NCBI GenBank assembly: GCA_946481275.1
Contig: CAMLMV010000031.1
Location: 11,737 to 75,736, forward strand
Length of the DNA: 64,000 nt
Direction: 5' to 3'
DNA from: an uncultured Massilia sp.
GTDB lineage: Bacteria > Pseudomonadota > Gammaproteobacteria > Burkholderiales > Burkholderiaceae
Below the pieces are notes generated by a model that saw nothing but the letters and a program-made list of their open reading frames with translations, was not told the origin of the DNA and did not search any database. Made by a program: the position numbers and the translations under genes. Shown here piece after piece: positions 61,837-64,000 of the stretch (position 1 is the first letter of the stretch; every line of letters begins with the position of its first letter).

Positions 61837-62448
61837 CTAATCGAGCTGGGCCGCAGCGCACAGCAGGTGCGCGGGCCTTGTGAGAGGACGTGCGTCCAGG
61901 ATGCATTGCCATCCCGCGTAATGGATCAGGTAGCGGCTCGCCACACCGCAGAACCGTACCACTAGCTATTGAAGCGGCTGTCCAAATGTTCACATTTTGA
62001 ATGTGGATCGCGCCGCGTGCCCGTATACCCGCCTGCACGTTGACAGCCTCATGCGTGATGCAGCCTCGGCAACGAAGTATCGATCGCGACGGCGCCATCG
62101 CTGATGAGCAGGACGTCGATTGGCAGTACCGGCTTGAGGCATCGATGCAATTGCCACGCTGCCGCACTTCTCGGTCGACGTGTTAGGCTGCGCGAGCCTT
62201 TCTGGAATTCCAGCGTGTACGTTTCGTCAGCCTCGATGATCGCCGACAAAATCTGCGGCCGGTCGCGCAAGACACCGGGGACGCGGGCAGGGCCTCCACA
62301 CCGCCGTGTCTTCAAAGAAGGCAATGCACTCGGCGGCGTGCGCAATGCTCGCGATCCATTCCCGTAGGCGGGCCAAGTTGCCAGCAGATAATTGAATCGC
62401 CGAAAACATGGCGAAGAATTCGTCGAATGTCAGGCTGCGCATTGTCAC
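61837..62448 (-). pseudogene. IS1595-family transposase remnant
   Basis: Pieces in more than one minus-strand frame can be read: MTMRSLTFDEFFAMFSAIQL and LREWIASIAHAAECIAFFED (N-terminus), SAIIEADETYTLEFQKGSRS (first DDE Asp region), PIDVLLISDGAVAI, HEAVNVQAGIRARGAIHIQNVN and GVASRYLIHYAGWQCILDAR near the C-terminal stop at 61837. Part of the zinc-finger region and much of the middle are missing. It sits between the rhamnose operon and the MFS gene. Confidence 0.75.
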
Positions 62449-62561
62449 TCATCATGACTTAACTCGACGATGCGCAAGACCGCTACAACGAATTGCAGTT
62501 CACATACCTAGCGCTCACACAGCTTTTTTTAGCGACTCGACAATAATCGCGGGCTCGGGCG

Positions 62562-63857
62562 TCAAGCCTCTTCGGCTTTGTCCGCATACAGGTTTGCGTA
62601 CTTCAGCCCGAAGTAGAGGATGTACAGGTAGCAACCCGCAGGCACCAGGAAGGAAAGCTGCACGCCAGCGATATCGGCCAACATGCCCTGAACAAATGGC
62701 ATGACGGCCCCGCCTACGATAGCCATGCATAACAATCCCGACCCCTGCCCGGTCGCTGGTCCCAGCTTGTGCAGTGCCATACTGAAAACAGTCGGGAACA
62801 TGATCGAGTTACACAGACCGACAGCAAGCAGCGCCCACATCGCCACTTGGCCGTGACCGGCGATTGCGACAAGAATCAGCCCGATCGAACAGACGGCGTT
62901 GAATGCCAGTGCCCGTCCGGGGCTGACACGACGCATGACGCCAAATCCGATAAAACGGCCCAGCATGGCCCCGCCCCAGTAATAGCTGACGTAGGGCGCC
63001 GCCTCTGCGGGGTTGAGTCCTGCAATTCGTCCTTCGCCCATGAAGTTGATCAGGAAACTGCCGATGCTGACCTCCCCTCCCACATAGGCAAAGATACCGA
63101 CGGCACCAAGCACCAGGTGCTTATGGGCGAATACTGAGCCCTCGGCACCTGCGCTGTCCGGGGCGCGCTGCGCGATTCGCGGCAACTTTGCGAGCGCGAA
63201 AAACAACGCGAGCGCGAGAAGTGCAGCACCCAGCGCCAGATAGGGTCCCTGCACCGCCGCGGCCTCTTTTACGCGGTATGCCAACTGTTCGGCGTCCGAA
63301 AGACGCATGAGGTCGGTGGCCGACAGCGTCGCACCAGAGAGAATAAGCATGCCGCCCAGCGCCGGTGCGACCGTCGTGCCAAGCGAGTTGAAGGCTTGCG
63401 TCAGCGTGAGCCGACTCGACGCGGTTGCTGCGCTTCCGAGGACGGTCACATAGGGGTTCGCCGCCACCTGCAGTACGGTAATGCCGGCTGCCAGGATGAA
63501 AAAAGCAAACAGGAACATCCCGTAACCGCTGGTCGAGGCTGGATAGAACAACAGGCATCCCAGCGCCGCAATGATGAGTCCGGTCACGACACCCGATTGG
63601 TAGCCGATACGCTTGATGAGCATTCCGGCAGGGATCGATACCAGGAAATAGGCGCCGAAAAAGCAAAATTGCACAAGCATCGCTTGCACATAAGTCAAGG
63701 TGTAGACCGCCTTCAGATGCGGGATCAAAACGTCGTTCAGCGATGTCAGCAATCCCCACATGAAGAACAAAACCGTAATGATCACGAGTGCGCCATTATT
63801 CTTTTTAGCTACGCCAGGGATTTCGCTGACGTCCAGGGTCGGAGAAAAATTTGCCAC
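62562..63857 (-). CDS. FucP-like sugar:H+ symporter (MFS)
   Basis: This 431-aa protein has twelve predicted transmembrane segments. ALVIITVLFFMWGLLTSLND and LIPHLKAVYTLTYVQAMLVQ are typical of the FucP/GluP family (L-fucose, glucose/galactose permeases), as are AANPYVTVLGSAATASSRLT and LTQAFNSLGTTVAP. GTG at 63857 with AAGGA upstream is the best start. It may import L-rhamnose, L-fucose or another sugar. It adds a second, non-ABC route beside RhaSTPQ, but the substrate is inferred only from its neighbourhood. Confidence 0.88.
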   Translation of the reverse strand: MANFSPTLDVSEIPGVAKKNNGALVIITVLFFMWGLLTSLNDVLIPHLKAVYTLTYVQAMLVQFCFFGAYFLVSIPAGMLIKRIGYQSGVVTGLIIAALGCLLFYPASTSGYGMFLFAFFILAAGITVLQVAANPYVTVLGSAATASSRLTLTQAFNSLGTTVAPALGGMLILSGATLSATDLMRLSDAEQLAYRVKEAAAVQGPYLALGAALLALALFFALAKLPRIAQRAPDSAGAEGSVFAHKHLVLGAVGIFAYVGGEVSIGSFLINFMGEGRIAGLNPAEAAPYVSYYWGGAMLGRFIGFGVMRRVSPGRALAFNAVCSIGLILVAIAGHGQVAMWALLAVGLCNSIMFPTVFSMALHKLGPATGQGSGLLCMAIVGGAVMPFVQGMLADIAGVQLSFLVPAGCYLYILYFGLKYANLYADKAEEA

Positions 63858-64000
63858 AATTGTCCTTGCGCTAATATTTACAGTCGACGTAGACGCGCAA
63901 CAGCGTGCAATGCAGTCGCGTGAACGTCAAATTGAAGATTTAATCAGGTAATCCCCCCGCAAAAAGAGCGCGTTTGGAAGTAGAATTTTCTACTTAACAG
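63858..64000. other. Upstream region of the MFS gene, window end
   Basis: This 143-base region should carry the promoter of the symporter gene. It contains the ribosome site GCAAGGACAATT and A+T-rich sequence towards the end. No further gene begins in the window. Confidence 0.35.

Overview
The window is high-GC DNA from a betaproteobacterium, most likely Oxalobacteraceae (Massilia/Telluria/Duganella type). This rests on gene style: Xanthomonas/Caulobacter-type TonB receptor, Wzx/Wzy/Wzc exopolysaccharide cluster, rhizobial-type rhamnose ABC operon and GTG/TTG starts in compact operons. I could not run a taxonomic search, so the genus is inference.

Layout. 1-816: 3' part of a DinG/Rad3-type helicase. 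806-3754 (minus): four-gene envelope-sensing unit (two LiaF-like membrane proteins, LytS-type kinase, LytTR regulator). 3920-4283: two 54-aa hypothetical proteins. 4579-7527: TonB-dependent receptor. 7720-8682: DUF1460 lipoprotein.

9078-34199 is a complete Wzx/Wzy-dependent exopolysaccharide cluster. A plus-strand operon (9078-20244) encodes a CapD/WbpM-type dehydratase and the WbpA-B-D-E-I set that makes UDP-ManNAc3NAcA, plus a glycosyltransferase, a GNAT-like protein, a NodB-like deacetylase and a beta-helix lipoprotein. Minus-strand operons add a PglC-type initiating transferase with aminotransferase, WbuB-like transferase and PAP2 phosphatase, then Wzy, a glycosyltransferase, Wzx, Wzc and Wza. 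A second beta-helix protein, paralogous to the first, sits at the far end. 34527-38672 holds a TonB-like protein, a GH1-like hydrolase and a metallo-hydrolase lipoprotein.

38673-48734 is foreign and degraded. An AT-rich module of two complete-looking tyrosine recombinases, a 111-aa protein carrying only the C-terminal recombinase box and a 227-aa coiled-coil protein (Tn554 / gamma-mobile-trio-like) is followed by 30-bp repeats built of 10-bp units. Next comes a 2.4-kb graveyard of six gene fragments: two IS3 pieces, an efflux outer-membrane protein, a helicase, an IS630 and a GH2 galactosidase.

48979-63857 is an L-rhamnose catabolic regulon. RhaS-T-P-Q import the sugar, RhaK phosphorylates rhamnulose and RhaI isomerises rhamnose. 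A bifunctional RhaD cleaves rhamnulose-1-P and oxidises lactaldehyde. LldD and TpiA finish the two branches as pyruvate and glyceraldehyde-3-P. A DeoR regulator sits at a divergent promoter with paired operator-like sites. A FucP-type symporter lies beyond an IS1595 remnant.
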